Origin: Bacteroidetes bacterium UBA6063
GTDB taxonomy: Bacteria > Bacteroidota > Bacteroidia > NS11-12g > UBA9320
Assembly (NCBI GenBank): GCA_002428905.1
Contig: DIYD01000213.1
Span: 1-17,482 of the forward strand
DNA length: 17,482 nucleotides
Direction of reading: 5' to 3'
The notes below the pieces were generated by a model that saw only the letters and a program-made list of their open reading frames with translations, searched no databases and had not been told where the DNA came from. Made by a program: the position numbers and the translations under genes. Each line of letters opens with the position of its first letter. Positions within the stretch are counted from its first letter, which is position 1. Below, piece after piece: positions 1-7,570 of the stretch.

Positions 1-375
1 GAAGTTACTCGATACATGTTCATGGACGAAAATCCGTATAAAGACTTCAACTACTACCGAATCAAACAAGTCGATTACGATGGGGAATATGATTACTCTA
101 CCGTTGTACTTGTAAATAGTATGGTTGATTTGGTGTCTTTAGATGTGAATATGTACCCCAACCCGGCATCTGACATTGTACGTTTAGAAATACAAGGTGG
201 GTCGAATAAAGGAACTGTGGATGTAATAAACGTTCAGGGAACCGTTGTAAAACAGCTTGAAGTAGATGGATATATCATTTCATTTGACGTTTCAAACTTT
301 GATACAGGCATCTATTTTGTTCGATATACCGAAGGCGATCGAAAACTGGTAAAACGATTAGTGGTTAAACACTAG
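1..375 (+). CDS. C-terminal end of a T9SS-secreted protein (type A sorting domain), 5' partial
   Basis: The reading frame is open from the first base, so only the last 124 residues are visible. The end is a typical type IX secretion C-terminal sorting domain: a PNPASD motif, then short beta strands (VDVINVQG, then FDVSNFDTGIYFVRY) and a basic tail ending KRLVVKH. The preceding NYYRIKQVDYDGEYDYS stretch is the strand commonly found just before this domain in Bacteroidota secreted proteins. The catalytic or adhesive part lies outside the window, so its function cannot be told. The family is exported by Sec, crosses the outer membrane through the Por/T9SS machinery, and has the domain removed at the surface. 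The gene ends in a strong terminator and is not co-transcribed with the next gene. Confidence 0.9.
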   Translation, partial: EVTRYMFMDENPYKDFNYYRIKQVDYDGEYDYSTVVLVNSMVDLVSLDVNMYPNPASDIVRLEIQGGSNKGTVDVINVQGTVVKQLEVDGYIISFDVSNFDTGIYFVRYTEGDRKLVKRLVVKH

Positions 376-399
376 TAGTATAAATTCATTAAAACAGAT

Positions 400-426
400 A
401 GGGTGGCCAGTGGTCACCCTTTTTTA
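400..426 (+). terminator. Rho-independent terminator after the T9SS cargo gene
   Basis: A 9-bp stem (positions 400-408 with 412-420, one G-T wobble) closes a 3-base loop (agt) and runs directly into six T residues. It sits 25 bp after the stop codon of the upstream gene, which is ideal placement. Confidence 0.85.
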
Positions 427-540
427 TTGCCCGCAATTACCAGATAACCGAAATTCTCACACTAACTAAGTCACTTCCTACACATCCTAAGTGGTCATTG
501 ACTAATCGCAGCTCTTAGTCAAACTTTGAGTAAAAAAGCT

Positions 541-1539
541 ATGAAACGTACACTCCTATGGCTATTCCTAAGCCTCATAACCAGCACCGTTTTCGCCCAA
601 ATAAAAATTGGGAACTACCGAATGAACGAAATGCAAAACTGGAACGACAATGTTGCAGTAAGCAATCAACAACTCAATCAGTTTAAAGCATCTATTCGCA
701 ACAACAGAGAGATGATACTAAACGTAGATGTTATGATGAACATCGAAGCCACCAGTTATACGGTTATGTTTAATGTACGACAGGTTGCGGAAACTGCTTT
801 GGAGGTGAATGAGCTCTTTAACCGGCGGTTAAGCTCCTTAAAATCAAATCTGGCCAAATACAAGAATATTGATAAGGAGATCATCGTTGAAGTCATTTCA
901 CAAGTGCCAATTTATGGATTAAAAAGTCAGAAAAAGTTGTTCAGCACCTCGCACCATGAAGTACCCATTGGTTTTGAACTGCACAAAAACATCTCCATCT
1001 CATTTACGGATTATAACCTGTTAAATGACATCGTATTTGAGGCATCGAAATCCGAAATCTATGATATGGTTAAAGTAGACTATTTCGCCGACAACCCTAT
1101 GCTGTATTACGACACCATGCGTCATGCCGCAGGCGCTTATTTAAAGTCTATTGAAAAAAGCTACAAAAATGCGGGGTATCGCATCGACACGTTCGAGCGG
1201 GTTATGGCCGAGCAAACCGGAGCCGTTTATCCAATTACACGGTATACGCAATACAAGGCCCTGAGTAAGTTGTCTTACACCAAGTTGTTAAAGAAAGGTG
1301 AAAGTACCATCCTGCCTACAGTAATCGCCACACCAAGTATGTATTATAATCCATTGCCTTTCCACGATTTTGATCTGATTTTACACTCGGATATACAAAA
1401 ACCCAGCATTCAGTACACCATGAATATTCAAGCCAAGTTTATTAAACCCAAGCAAGTGAATCCTGAAGTGAAAGTAGAGAAACAGTTCTTCATGATCACG
1501 GACGATGGTGAGGTGAAATTAATTAACGTTGTGAACTAG
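541..1539 (+). CDS. Secreted SIMPL (DUF541)-like protein
   Basis: A 332-residue protein starting at ATG 541 with a clean Sec signal peptide (MKRTLLWLFLSLITSTVFA, cleavage before Q). An in-frame TTG at 526 would add MSKKA, but the ATG gives a normal signal peptide and is preferred. The mature part resembles the SIMPL/DUF541 fold: a strand ending TSYTVMFNVRQ, a helix rich in A/L/E with paired arginines, then a strand ending VPIYGL, and later a second alpha/beta unit. Family proteins are periplasmic or surface-exposed, and their role is mostly unknown. The next gene starts 3 bp downstream, so both are probably one transcript. The family call rests on the strand/helix pattern and is moderate. Confidence 0.6.
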   Translation: MKRTLLWLFLSLITSTVFAQIKIGNYRMNEMQNWNDNVAVSNQQLNQFKASIRNNREMILNVDVMMNIEATSYTVMFNVRQVAETALEVNELFNRRLSSLKSNLAKYKNIDKEIIVEVISQVPIYGLKSQKKLFSTSHHEVPIGFELHKNISISFTDYNLLNDIVFEASKSEIYDMVKVDYFADNPMLYYDTMRHAAGAYLKSIEKSYKNAGYRIDTFERVMAEQTGAVYPITRYTQYKALSKLSYTKLLKKGESTILPTVIATPSMYYNPLPFHDFDLILHSDIQKPSIQYTMNIQAKFIKPKQVNPEVKVEKQFFMITDDGEVKLINVVN

Positions 1540-1542
1540 CCT

Positions 1543-2142
1543 ATGAACCGAAAGAACTTCTTAACACAGGCCACACTCGCTGCTTTTTCCCTGACAACAA
1601 CGGGGTTTATTAAACCTACTCCAAATGGGTTTGAAGGGAATTGCAAAACCACCAACGACATCCTGGGCCCTTTCTACCGCCCTGACGCCCCATTGCGTAA
1701 AGACCTGTTGTATAAAAACATACTGGGATCGAGGATAACCATAGGTGGTCGTGTTTTAGACGAGAACTGCAACCCAATACCCAACGCTCTGGTAGAAATC
1801 TGGCACTGTGATATCTATGGAAACTACGACAACGATTCATCCGACTTCAAACATCGTGGTAGCTTCAAGACGAACCATAAAGGAGGGTATCATTTTTTGA
1901 CCATCATGCCTGGGAAGTACTTAAACGGAAAGTTATACCGACCCGCTCATATCCACTTTAGGGTTACCGCCGAAGGACATTCTGAACTTATCTCTCAGCT
2001 CTATTTTAAGGGTGACCCACATATTGCTGACGACCCATGGGCTTCTCAATCCAAAGCCATCCAGCGCACATTGCCATTAGAACCGATAGGGGTAAATGGC
2101 GATTTGAAGGTTACCTTCGATATTGGTTTGACACAGGCATAG
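1543..2142 (+). CDS. Secreted intradiol ring-cleavage dioxygenase-like protein
   Basis: A 199-residue protein of the protocatechuate 3,4-dioxygenase beta/COG3485 fold. Visible family elements are GPFYRPDAPLR (residues 42-52), a GRVLDENCNPIPNALVEIWH beta sandwich (69-88), a G-Y-HFLTIMPG-Y segment (115-126) and RPAHIHFRV (133-141). All four non-haem Fe(III) ligands expected for the family are present: Y95, Y126, H136 and H138. The spacing Y126-H136 is 10 residues, shorter than in classic PcaH. The N-terminus (MNRKNFLTQATLAAFSL) looks like an export signal with one Arg-Lys pair, so the protein is probably periplasmic. No aromatic-degradation genes are nearby, and the substrate is unknown. It lies 3 bp after the SIMPL-like gene and ends 10 bp from the convergent tadA. 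Confidence 0.85.
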   Translation: MNRKNFLTQATLAAFSLTTTGFIKPTPNGFEGNCKTTNDILGPFYRPDAPLRKDLLYKNILGSRITIGGRVLDENCNPIPNALVEIWHCDIYGNYDNDSSDFKHRGSFKTNHKGGYHFLTIMPGKYLNGKLYRPAHIHFRVTAEGHSELISQLYFKGDPHIADDPWASQSKAIQRTLPLEPIGVNGDLKVTFDIGLTQA

Positions 2143-2152
2143 TTTCGAGCAC

Positions 2153-2593
2153 TCAGGCCCTCTTTTTAGCAAAAAAATCCTGCATCAAACGCTTACAATC
2201 GTCTTCCAAAACGCCTGATATGACTTCGGTCTTCGGATGCAATAAGGTTGGTTCGTATTGGGTAAATCCACTCTTGGGCTCAGACGTGCCGAAAACAACT
2301 TTACCAACCCTCGCCCACTTGATGGCACCAGCACACATAGCACACGGTTCTACTGTTACATAGATAACACATTCATCCAACACCGTTGAATTAAAATGAC
2401 TAAATGCGGCTGTTAGGGCCAGCATTTCTGCATGCGCTGTAGTATCATTCAATCGTTTGGTCTGGTTGTAGCCTTTGCCGATAATTTGATTGCCTACCAC
2501 CACCACTGCACCTATGGGCACTTCATCATCTTCATATGCGATTAAGGCCTGTTTGATGGCCTGTTTCATAAAATAATCGTGGCTTAATTCCAT
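2153..2593 (-). CDS. tadA: tRNA-specific adenosine deaminase TadA
   Basis: A 146-residue cytidine/deoxycytidylate deaminase-fold enzyme. It carries the zinc site of TadA: TAHAEMLAL (H54, catalytic proton shuttle E56) and EPCAMCAGAI (C84, C87). The GAVVVVGNQIIGKGYNQ strands near residues 28-44 and the ARVGKVVFGTSEPKSG segment after the zinc site are also typical. The family converts A34 to inosine in the tRNA-Arg(ACG) wobble position in the cytoplasm. The length is normal for the family. It is transcribed divergently from the hypothetical gene that follows and convergently with the dioxygenase. A general guanine/nucleoside deaminase of the same fold is the alternative, but the TAHAE-PCAMC pairing favours TadA. 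Confidence 0.88.
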   Translation of the reverse strand: MELSHDYFMKQAIKQALIAYEDDEVPIGAVVVVGNQIIGKGYNQTKRLNDTTAHAEMLALTAAFSHFNSTVLDECVIYVTVEPCAMCAGAIKWARVGKVVFGTSEPKSGFTQYEPTLLHPKTEVISGVLEDDCKRLMQDFFAKKRA

Positions 2594-2646
2594 AGGACTT
2601 CCATCGGATTTTAATGATATTTGTTGCGCTCAAAAGTGCAATTAAT

Positions 2647-3066
2647 ATGTCTAAAATCGACAAAAAACTTGAACAGATTCAATTACAACATGAGATCTCC
2701 GAACTGTTGAGAAGAGACAATGGCGTATCGTGTCATTACGATTACCATGTCAATCTATTATCGGAATTTGAAACCATCAAATTGAACCTGTTAACCTACA
2801 ACAAACGCCATAACGAATACATGCTGTTGCACTCAGTAAAGGGGTCAAGTTCCATAGACTGCCTGAACAAGGTTATGGATTACCTAAAGCAAAGTCATGG
2901 CGACAGGCAGTACTCGTACACCGTTAACTGGAGCAAAAAGGGAGAAGAGGGCAAACACACCTCCTATTTCGTTGCCGGATCGAAGGAGGAAGCGATGAGC
3001 AAGTTCCTACATGAAAAAGACCCATCAGACTACACGTTGGACATTATTGAGAATCCGGTGGCATAA
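2647..3066 (+). CDS. Hypothetical cytoplasmic protein
   Basis: A 139-residue protein from ATG 2647 (MSKIDKKLEQIQ). An in-frame ATG at 2614 would add 11 hydrophobic residues lying only 20 bp from the divergent tadA start; the internal start gives a charged N-terminus and is preferred. No signal peptide or membrane segment is visible. The N-terminus (residues 1-20) is a charged helix. The middle is alpha/beta (HVNLLSEFETIKLNLLTY), and the C-terminal third (YSYTVNWSKKG, then AGSKEEAMSKFLHEKD) resembles small proteins with a two-strand, one-helix unit. I do not recognise the family and assign no function. The stop codon lies inside the loop of a perfect hairpin shared with the convergent lipoprotein gene. 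Confidence 0.6.
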   Translation: MSKIDKKLEQIQLQHEISELLRRDNGVSCHYDYHVNLLSEFETIKLNLLTYNKRHNEYMLLHSVKGSSSIDCLNKVMDYLKQSHGDRQYSYTVNWSKKGEEGKHTSYFVAGSKEEAMSKFLHEKDPSDYTLDIIENPVA

Positions 3067-3075
3067 ATTGCCACC
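3057..3075. terminator. Hairpin over the stop codons of two convergent genes
   Basis: A perfect 7-bp stem (ggtggca 3057-3063 with tgccacc 3069-3075) closes a 5-base loop (taaat) that contains the stop codon of the plus-strand gene. Its outer base is the last base of the minus-strand gene's stop. No long T tract follows on either strand, so efficient intrinsic termination is uncertain, although the position between convergent genes fits a bidirectional terminator. Confidence 0.45.
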
Positions 3076-3629
3076 TATTTGATACGTGTGAATTTAGAAG
3101 TTCCCCCGTAATGTCTTGAATAAAATATACCAAGACCATCAAACGTAATCTCATTTGAGTCTATTTGCTTGACATAATTTTTCATAACATAGTCGCTACC
3201 AAAAAAACGGAAGCACTTACCGTGTCTGTCTTCCGTAAGGTCCCAGAATTCAGACATTAAATGAGAATCACCTTTCTTCCTATTCGGTGGGCACTTCGGG
3301 TTATTGTCTGGTCCTTGATAGGTAAGCTTCATTCTCAGTCCTTCAGAGATTTCAACTTCATAATGTTTTGAGCAATTATCCCACTGCTGTAACAAGTCAG
3401 TAGATTTCTGCCCATCCCCGTTTAAATCACGAGCTATTGTATCATTCCACTCAGTAAGCACCCAGGTGCCGTAGACCAACTCGGCTTTGGTTCGGTCTAA
3501 TATGCTGGTGTCAAATGAATCTGGCCATGTCGGCACAGGCTTTTCAGTTGTAATATCCTCATTCTCTTTACAACTTAGTATCGCTGTAGATAAAACGACT
3601 AAAACAATGTGTAGGTATCTGATTCTCAT
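3075..3629 (-). CDS. Lipoprotein, possibly surface-exposed, lipocalin-like
   Basis: A 184-residue protein with a bacterial lipoprotein signal (MRIRYLHIVLVVLSTAILSC, lipid-modified Cys at residue 20). The residues after the cysteine (KENED) are a lysine followed by acidic residues, like the lipoprotein export signal described for surface lipoproteins in Bacteroidota. The mature part has a VYGTWVLTEWND segment (about residues 53-64) followed by polar beta-strand-like stretches and a C-terminal strand; this resembles small lipocalin-like domains where 'GTW' opens the barrel, but the match is weak. The 'LNGDGQKSTDLL' segment (about 69-80) recalls the Asp-rich loop common in Bacteroidota lipocalin-like lipoproteins. 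The function is unknown. Confidence 0.7.
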   Translation of the reverse strand: MRIRYLHIVLVVLSTAILSCKENEDITTEKPVPTWPDSFDTSILDRTKAELVYGTWVLTEWNDTIARDLNGDGQKSTDLLQQWDNCSKHYEVEISEGLRMKLTYQGPDNNPKCPPNRKKGDSHLMSEFWDLTEDRHGKCFRFFGSDYVMKNYVKQIDSNEITFDGLGIFYSRHYGGTSKFTRIK

Positions 3630-3765
3630 TTTGGTCTTGCTTTACTATATAGATGTATTTTAGTTTCATTAGGTTGCCTGTGGCCAATACAATTGCGGTT
3701 GGCTGGTGATGGCTCTTGGCTTTAACGTTTATTAACGTCAAATTAATGTCTGATTTGCTTTGCAA

Positions 3766-3823
3766 TGTGGATAATTTTGGTTTAATTCGCTAGCCCTATC
3801 AAGAACTTCAGCAGTTATCCACA
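3766..3823. promoter_or_regulatory. Pair of perfect DnaA boxes in opposite orientation
   Basis: The sequence tgtggataa at 3766-3774 is the exact reverse complement of ttatccaca at 3815-3823, and both match the consensus DnaA 9-mer. The flanks of the two copies differ, so the similarity is limited to the box. The pair sits in the 197-bp gap between a divergent lipoprotein and the MORN-repeat gene, with an AT-rich stretch (about 3720-3760) to the left. The second box ends 3 bp before the ATG at 3827. It could be part of an origin, DnaA control of the downstream gene, or simply a hairpin. Confidence 0.5.
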
Positions 3824-3826
3824 AAT

Positions 3827-4261
3827 ATGAGCAACAACGTACAACTTGGTTCAGCATTTCATTACAAGGACGATGTGCTCTATATGAATCAGGATGTTTA
3901 CAGCGGAGTTTTCAAAGAATATTTCGATAACGGGAAACCAAAAATTGCCACCCAATTCATTCAAGGAAAAAGCCATGGCATTCACAAAGAATGGCACGAA
4001 AACGGCAAACTGTCTAAAGCGTGTTTGTTCAAAAATGGCGTTCAGCATGGAGAATGCAAAACCTGGTGGGACAATGGTCAATTAATGGGCAATTATGCCT
4101 TTCATGAAGGCAAGCTCCACGGTACCTATCAAACCTGGTACGCTAACGGCGTTAAACAAAGCTCGAAGCAATACATTATGGGTAAAGAATGGGGCCGTCA
4201 GAAAGAGTGGACTGAACTTGGGGTAGAAATCGAAAATTATTGCGTTAGCAACTCACGCTAA
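3827..4261 (+). CDS. MORN-variant repeat protein (YwqK-like)
   Basis: A 144-residue protein made largely of five tandem MORN_2-type repeats with the pattern G-x-x-K/Q-x-W/Y-x-x-N/L-G-K/Q. The repeats start at residues 27, 51, 75, 99 and 123, an exact 24-residue period. The best-preserved units are GVFKEYFDNGK, GIHKEWHENGK, GECKTWWDNGQ and GTYQTWYANGV; the fifth (GRQKEWTELGV) is degenerate. There is no signal peptide, so it is predicted cytoplasmic. Related proteins are often labelled YwqK-family antitoxins, but no partner toxin is seen here. The gene stands alone, and a DnaA-box sequence lies directly upstream of its start codon. Confidence 0.8.
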   Translation: MSNNVQLGSAFHYKDDVLYMNQDVYSGVFKEYFDNGKPKIATQFIQGKSHGIHKEWHENGKLSKACLFKNGVQHGECKTWWDNGQLMGNYAFHEGKLHGTYQTWYANGVKQSSKQYIMGKEWGRQKEWTELGVEIENYCVSNSR

Positions 4262-4304
4262 ACACATACCCAACCTTTTATTCCTATTTACCGTCATATA
4301 TTCA

Positions 4305-4321
4305 AACGAATTATTTTCGTT
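4305..4321. promoter_or_regulatory. Short inverted repeat upstream of the sigma-factor gene
   Basis: A perfect 6-bp inverted repeat (aacgaa, 5-base loop ttatt, ttcgtt) ends 22 bp before the start codon of the ECF sigma gene. It could be an operator or an mRNA hairpin in the leader; no promoter boxes could be assigned with it. Confidence 0.3.
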
Positions 4322-4343
4322 GAATTAGTGTGGTATTAACCTC

Positions 4344-4895
4344 ATGGGTGTAACAGACAAAGAAATAGCGTTATGGGTCTCTGGCTGTCTCGATCAAAAA
4401 CGATCGGCACAGGAGAAACTCTACAAACATTTCTACCCATTATTTATGCCTTTATGCATGTCGTACGTGTCGAACAATGACGACGCCATTGACATTTATA
4501 ATCGTGCATTTCTTAAAGTATTTAATTCTTTACACCAGTTCAACGATGATGGTCCGTTAGGCGGATGGATAAGACGAATTATTGTCAACACAGCAATTGA
4601 TTTTCTGCGAAAGGAGAAAAAAAAGATGTTTGACTCGCCAATTGAAGAGGCATACGATCAAAAAATTGATGCAGATGCCTTGTCCCAATTGACCTCGAAT
4701 GAGATACTTGACCTGTTTCGGTTTCTCCCTCCAGCCCAACGACTAGTGCTTAACCTATATATTGTAGAAGGTTATGCGCACGCGGAAATTGCCAAGGAAC
4801 TGGGAATAAGTACTGGCACGAGTAAGTGGCATTTAAACCAGGGACGAAAGCTATTACAAGAAAAAATTTATGAGTTTGGAATTTTGACGAAATGA
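4344..4895 (+). CDS. ECF-type RNA polymerase sigma factor
   Basis: A 183-residue sigma-70 family protein with the two-domain ECF layout. Region 2 spans about residues 25-92 and includes FYPLFMPLCMSYVSNNDDAIDIYNRAFLKVF and the DNA-facing GGWIRRIIVNTAIDFLRKEKK. Region 4 spans about 120-175, with LPPAQRLVLNLYIVEGYAHAEIAKELGIS and a recognition helix GTSKWHLNQGRKLL. There is no region 3. The length is normal for the class. It directs RNA polymerase to a small regulon in response to an envelope signal. The next gene begins 1 bp after its stop and encodes a protein with a cytoplasmic N-terminus and one TM helix, the expected place for an anti-sigma factor. Confidence 0.92.
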   Translation: MGVTDKEIALWVSGCLDQKRSAQEKLYKHFYPLFMPLCMSYVSNNDDAIDIYNRAFLKVFNSLHQFNDDGPLGGWIRRIIVNTAIDFLRKEKKKMFDSPIEEAYDQKIDADALSQLTSNEILDLFRFLPPAQRLVLNLYIVEGYAHAEIAKELGISTGTSKWHLNQGRKLLQEKIYEFGILTK

Positions 4896-4896
4896 C

Positions 4897-6171
4897 ATGA
4901 CTACCAATAACGAAAATAAAATCCTAAAAGAGCAGCTTCAAGATGTGAACCTGCCTGATGTAGATCAGGCATGGGCACAAATGGAAGACGTTCTGGATTC
5001 TACACCCCCTACAGCCGGCATCTCATCTAAGTTCTTAGGTGGGTTTAAATTCTATTTGAACCTTTTTGTCGGTGCTTTGCTCATCAGTGCAGTAGGCTTC
5101 TACGTTGCATCGCAACCAACGAAACCGACTTCACCGACTTTGAGTGCCTCGGCTGACCTCTCAACAGATGATCATCAACTTGGCAACTATTTGACCAACC
5201 AGATTACGAAAGACCATACCGGTGATTTACCTACACCAGGCTTCGTCTTGAAGTTCATTCCAATCGAATTCGATATGGCTTTCCCGAACGATTGCTGGGT
5301 TTATCAGGAACCTTTCCGTGGGTGTGGTACATCTGCCCTTGCGAACAGCGGGTTCAATCAGCATCTAGCGATGATACCCGGTTTCCCAACATACGGAAAT
5401 GAAGGTTCAGATGCCCTATCATCTTCTACAGAAACCAATGTAGAGGAGGAAACAGCCAAAGTAGTTGAAACTCCTGGGGTGCAAGAAGATTCATCGACAT
5501 TCACGGATCAAACGATAACCGTTTTAGACGATGAGGACGTATATGGTAAAGAAATTGACCGACCCAGATGGCAACGCAGTCAGGTGGGACTCAAGGTTCA
5601 GACTTCCCTCCTACCTCAGCCCTCTGGCTCTAACTTGTTAAATACCATAGGAATATCCGTGTTTGCTCGTAAATATATAAACCCGAATAACGCCTTGTTC
5701 ATTGAACTTGGATACAATCCACATGCAATTGCTCCTACCCCTTACGTAGAACAATTTAATGTATTCAATAAGTTCAACTATACACAAAGAGACAGCGCCA
5801 CAGTGCGTAACCTCAACTATGTGAGTATCCCGATTGGGTTACACCATCGGTTTACTGAACGATGGGCGTTGAGTGGTGGCGTACAATTCTCCTTCTTAAC
5901 TGGTATGAAGGGTGATCTAATTACCGATTTGAATTATCCGGGAGCACCTGTAGAGGAGGAGAGGTACACCAATACCAGCCTTATGAATCGTGGTGGATTT
6001 ACACAAACCGATTTAAGCATGGTGGCTGAACTAAGCTATCAACTAAAACAGTTTGAACTGGCTTTGCGCTACCAGCAGGGTTTCAGCGATTACACAACCG
6101 AATCTTTAGGCGCAAGCTTTAACCGACTACAGGCGTTACAGTTCAGAGCAGCATGGTTGATAAACAAATAG
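4897..6171 (+). CDS. TM-anchored protein with C-terminal beta-barrel-like domain (putative anti-sigma partner)
   Basis: A 424-residue protein. Residues 1-45 are polar and predicted cytoplasmic (ILKEQLQDVNLPDVDQAWAQMEDVLD), like the N-termini of many Bacteroidota anti-sigma-like proteins. One membrane helix follows at about 51-70 (FYLNLFVGALLISAVGFYVA). Next comes a low-complexity Ser/Thr/Asp/Pro linker to about 225 with two Cys in the segment NDCWVYQEPFRGCG. Residues 226-424 are alternating aromatic/polar strands (VGLKVQTSLLPQ, ALFIELGYNPH, FELALRYQQGFSDY) typical of outer-membrane beta-barrel domains in this phylum. Its position 1 bp after an ECF sigma gene suggests it senses or signals for that factor; this is inference. 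An inner-membrane helix joined to an apparent barrel is topologically odd. It overlaps the next gene by 19 bp. Confidence 0.75.
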   Translation: MTTNNENKILKEQLQDVNLPDVDQAWAQMEDVLDSTPPTAGISSKFLGGFKFYLNLFVGALLISAVGFYVASQPTKPTSPTLSASADLSTDDHQLGNYLTNQITKDHTGDLPTPGFVLKFIPIEFDMAFPNDCWVYQEPFRGCGTSALANSGFNQHLAMIPGFPTYGNEGSDALSSSTETNVEEETAKVVETPGVQEDSSTFTDQTITVLDDEDVYGKEIDRPRWQRSQVGLKVQTSLLPQPSGSNLLNTIGISVFARKYINPNNALFIELGYNPHAIAPTPYVEQFNVFNKFNYTQRDSATVRNLNYVSIPIGLHHRFTERWALSGGVQFSFLTGMKGDLITDLNYPGAPVEEERYTNTSLMNRGGFTQTDLSMVAELSYQLKQFELALRYQQGFSDYTTESLGASFNRLQALQFRAAWLINK

Positions 6172-6797
6172 TAACGTTCTTAGCATTATGTCTTGTTTCG
6201 CTCTCGCTACAAGCACAAAAAATGGCGGTATGCACTACCCCCAAACCAAATGTTAAGCTGAACATTGAAACCGCCTCTATATTCTACCAACACACCGAAC
6301 GTTCGAACTACCAGAAGTTTGGCTTTGGAATTGGTGCGGAATACGAATACGTACGATCAAAGCAATGGACGCTTAGCTGTGCTCCAATGTTCAATTATGT
6401 AGGAGCTGAAGAAGAGTTTCAGACCTATGTAGTAGAGCAATCAGGCTTTTATTATCGATCAACCGTGCTTACCGGTAAATATACACTTAGCACACCGCTT
6501 TATATTAAATACGACCTTACCCATTCATGGCAATTTGGCTTGGGATATCAACCAGCATTTTTACTGAGTACCAGAAAAAGACAATATGAAAGAGGTGAGT
6601 CGAGCACTGCCACGCCAGACATACGCTTTCACAACACATCATCGGCTATTATTGGGCAAATAAACTATCGCGTTGATCATGTACACACCATTAGCGCCAT
6701 TGGCCAATATGGTGTTGGACCGGTGATACTCGGGGCAGATAAACCAACTTCTCAAGCCTTCCGCCTGCAAATCTCACGAGGTATAGCTACCTTCTAA
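6153..6797 (+). CDS. Outer-membrane beta-barrel-like protein
   Basis: A 214-residue protein with a Sec signal peptide (MVDKQIVTFLALCLVSLSLQAQ, likely cleavage after QA). The rest is amphipathic strands with regular aromatic residues: KFGFGIGAEYEYVRSKQWTL, GKYTLSTPLYIKYDLTHSWQFGLGYQPAF, and a final HTISAIGQYGVG. This is the 'outer membrane beta-barrel' pattern of small Bacteroidota porin-like proteins, with roughly eight strands. It overlaps the preceding gene by 19 bp, so the sigma, TM-barrel and barrel genes form one operon. The stop codon overlaps the convergent YbaB gene. No substrate can be assigned. Confidence 0.75.
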   Translation: MVDKQIVTFLALCLVSLSLQAQKMAVCTTPKPNVKLNIETASIFYQHTERSNYQKFGFGIGAEYEYVRSKQWTLSCAPMFNYVGAEEEFQTYVVEQSGFYYRSTVLTGKYTLSTPLYIKYDLTHSWQFGLGYQPAFLLSTRKRQYERGESSTATPDIRFHNTSSAIIGQINYRVDHVHTISAIGQYGVGPVILGADKPTSQAFRLQISRGIATF

Positions 6798-7087
6798 CCC
6801 AGACCCGGGATATTAGGCATAATGCCCCGCATCTCACTTTCTGTGACACTATCCGCTTGCTGAAGCGCATTATTCATCGCCTCCATAACAAGCTTGTCAA
6901 TATCGGGTTTTAACCCTGTTCTCAACACGGATTCGTTTATGTCTACCGCAATTATTTTCTTGCTGGCCGTACAGGTAACCTTTACCAAATCCGAACCGGC
7001 AACACCTTCCACCGTAATTGAATCTAAACGTTGTTTTGCGGCTTCCGCGTTCTTTTTAAAGTCTTTTAACTTGTCTAATCCAAACAT
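6794..7087 (-). CDS. ybaB: YbaB/EbfC family nucleoid-associated protein
   Basis: A 97-residue protein with the complete family layout: an N-terminal helix (FGLDKLKDFKKNAEAAKQRL), a three-strand sheet (ITVEGVAGSDLVKVTCTASKKIIAVDI) and a C-terminal helix (PDIDKLVMEAMNNALQQADSVTESEM). Family proteins form dimers that bind DNA and associate with the nucleoid; ybaB often lies near dnaX and recR, neither of which is here. The length is normal and the start is MFGLDKL. It overlaps the convergent barrel gene by 4 bp at the stops. No regulatory site is visible. Confidence 0.88.
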   Translation of the reverse strand: MFGLDKLKDFKKNAEAAKQRLDSITVEGVAGSDLVKVTCTASKKIIAVDINESVLRTGLKPDIDKLVMEAMNNALQQADSVTESEMRGIMPNIPGLG

Positions 7088-7120
7088 GATGCAAAGCTAG
7101 GCAAACCGCGATACATCCTC

Positions 7121-7570
7121 ATGGTTGCGTCGCCCATTAGTTGTTTGAACATATCAATTGATAGGTGGCATTTTCAATCACCAATCTCACCAAATGCTAA
7201 TATTGGAGAGCATATTCGTTACATTAGAATTAGAAAACAACTTTTCCAACGTGAAGTAGCTAAAATCATAGGAGTAAAATCAACTACTCTTGAAAATTGG
7301 GAGAGCAACCGTACTCAACCTCTTTTGGAACTTCTACCAAGGGTATTTGATTTTCTTGGGTATGTGCCTAATCAGTATATGGACAACCTAAGACTGCAAA
7401 ATCCTATATTCCAATATCGTGCAAAGAACCGACTTGGGGTAAAAGCAATGGCTGACTTACTTGGCGTTAATAAGAGTACAATTCTTTCCTGGGAAACTGG
7501 TAGAATCTCAATGAGTGAAAGTCATTGGTTTAGTTTCAAAAGTCTCACTTCAAAGAATCACACTATGTGA
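7121..7570 (+). CDS. Double helix-turn-helix (XRE-type) DNA-binding protein
   Basis: A 149-residue protein with two helix-turn-helix units. The first is at about residues 27-70 (GEHIRYIRIRKQLFQREVAKIIGVKSTTLENWESNR), followed by a PRVFDFLGYVP linker. The second is at about 96-124 (FQYRAKNRLGVKAMADLLGVNKSTILSWETGR). This tandem arrangement, with the FLGY linker, is common in small Bacteroidota regulators found in accessory DNA. The N-terminal 26 residues (MVASPISCLNISIDRWHF...) are not conserved-looking, so the true start may be slightly downstream. The target is unknown; possibly the membrane protein gene after the following gap, but 640 bp separate them. Confidence 0.75.
   Translation: MVASPISCLNISIDRWHFQSPISPNANIGEHIRYIRIRKQLFQREVAKIIGVKSTTLENWESNRTQPLLELLPRVFDFLGYVPNQYMDNLRLQNPIFQYRAKNRLGVKAMADLLGVNKSTILSWETGRISMSESHWFSFKSLTSKNHTM

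Noticed and set aside
2037..2363. 108-codon plus-strand frame over the dioxygenase end and tadA
   Set aside because: It overlaps two recognised genes, including the TadA zinc site on the opposite strand.
3568..3765. 65-codon minus-strand frame upstream of the lipoprotein gene
   Set aside because: It overlaps the lipoprotein signal peptide in another frame and has no recognisable features.
3851..4081. Antisense frame within the MORN-repeat gene
   Set aside because: It is the reverse of a repeat-encoding gene; repeat periodicity alone keeps the antisense frame open.
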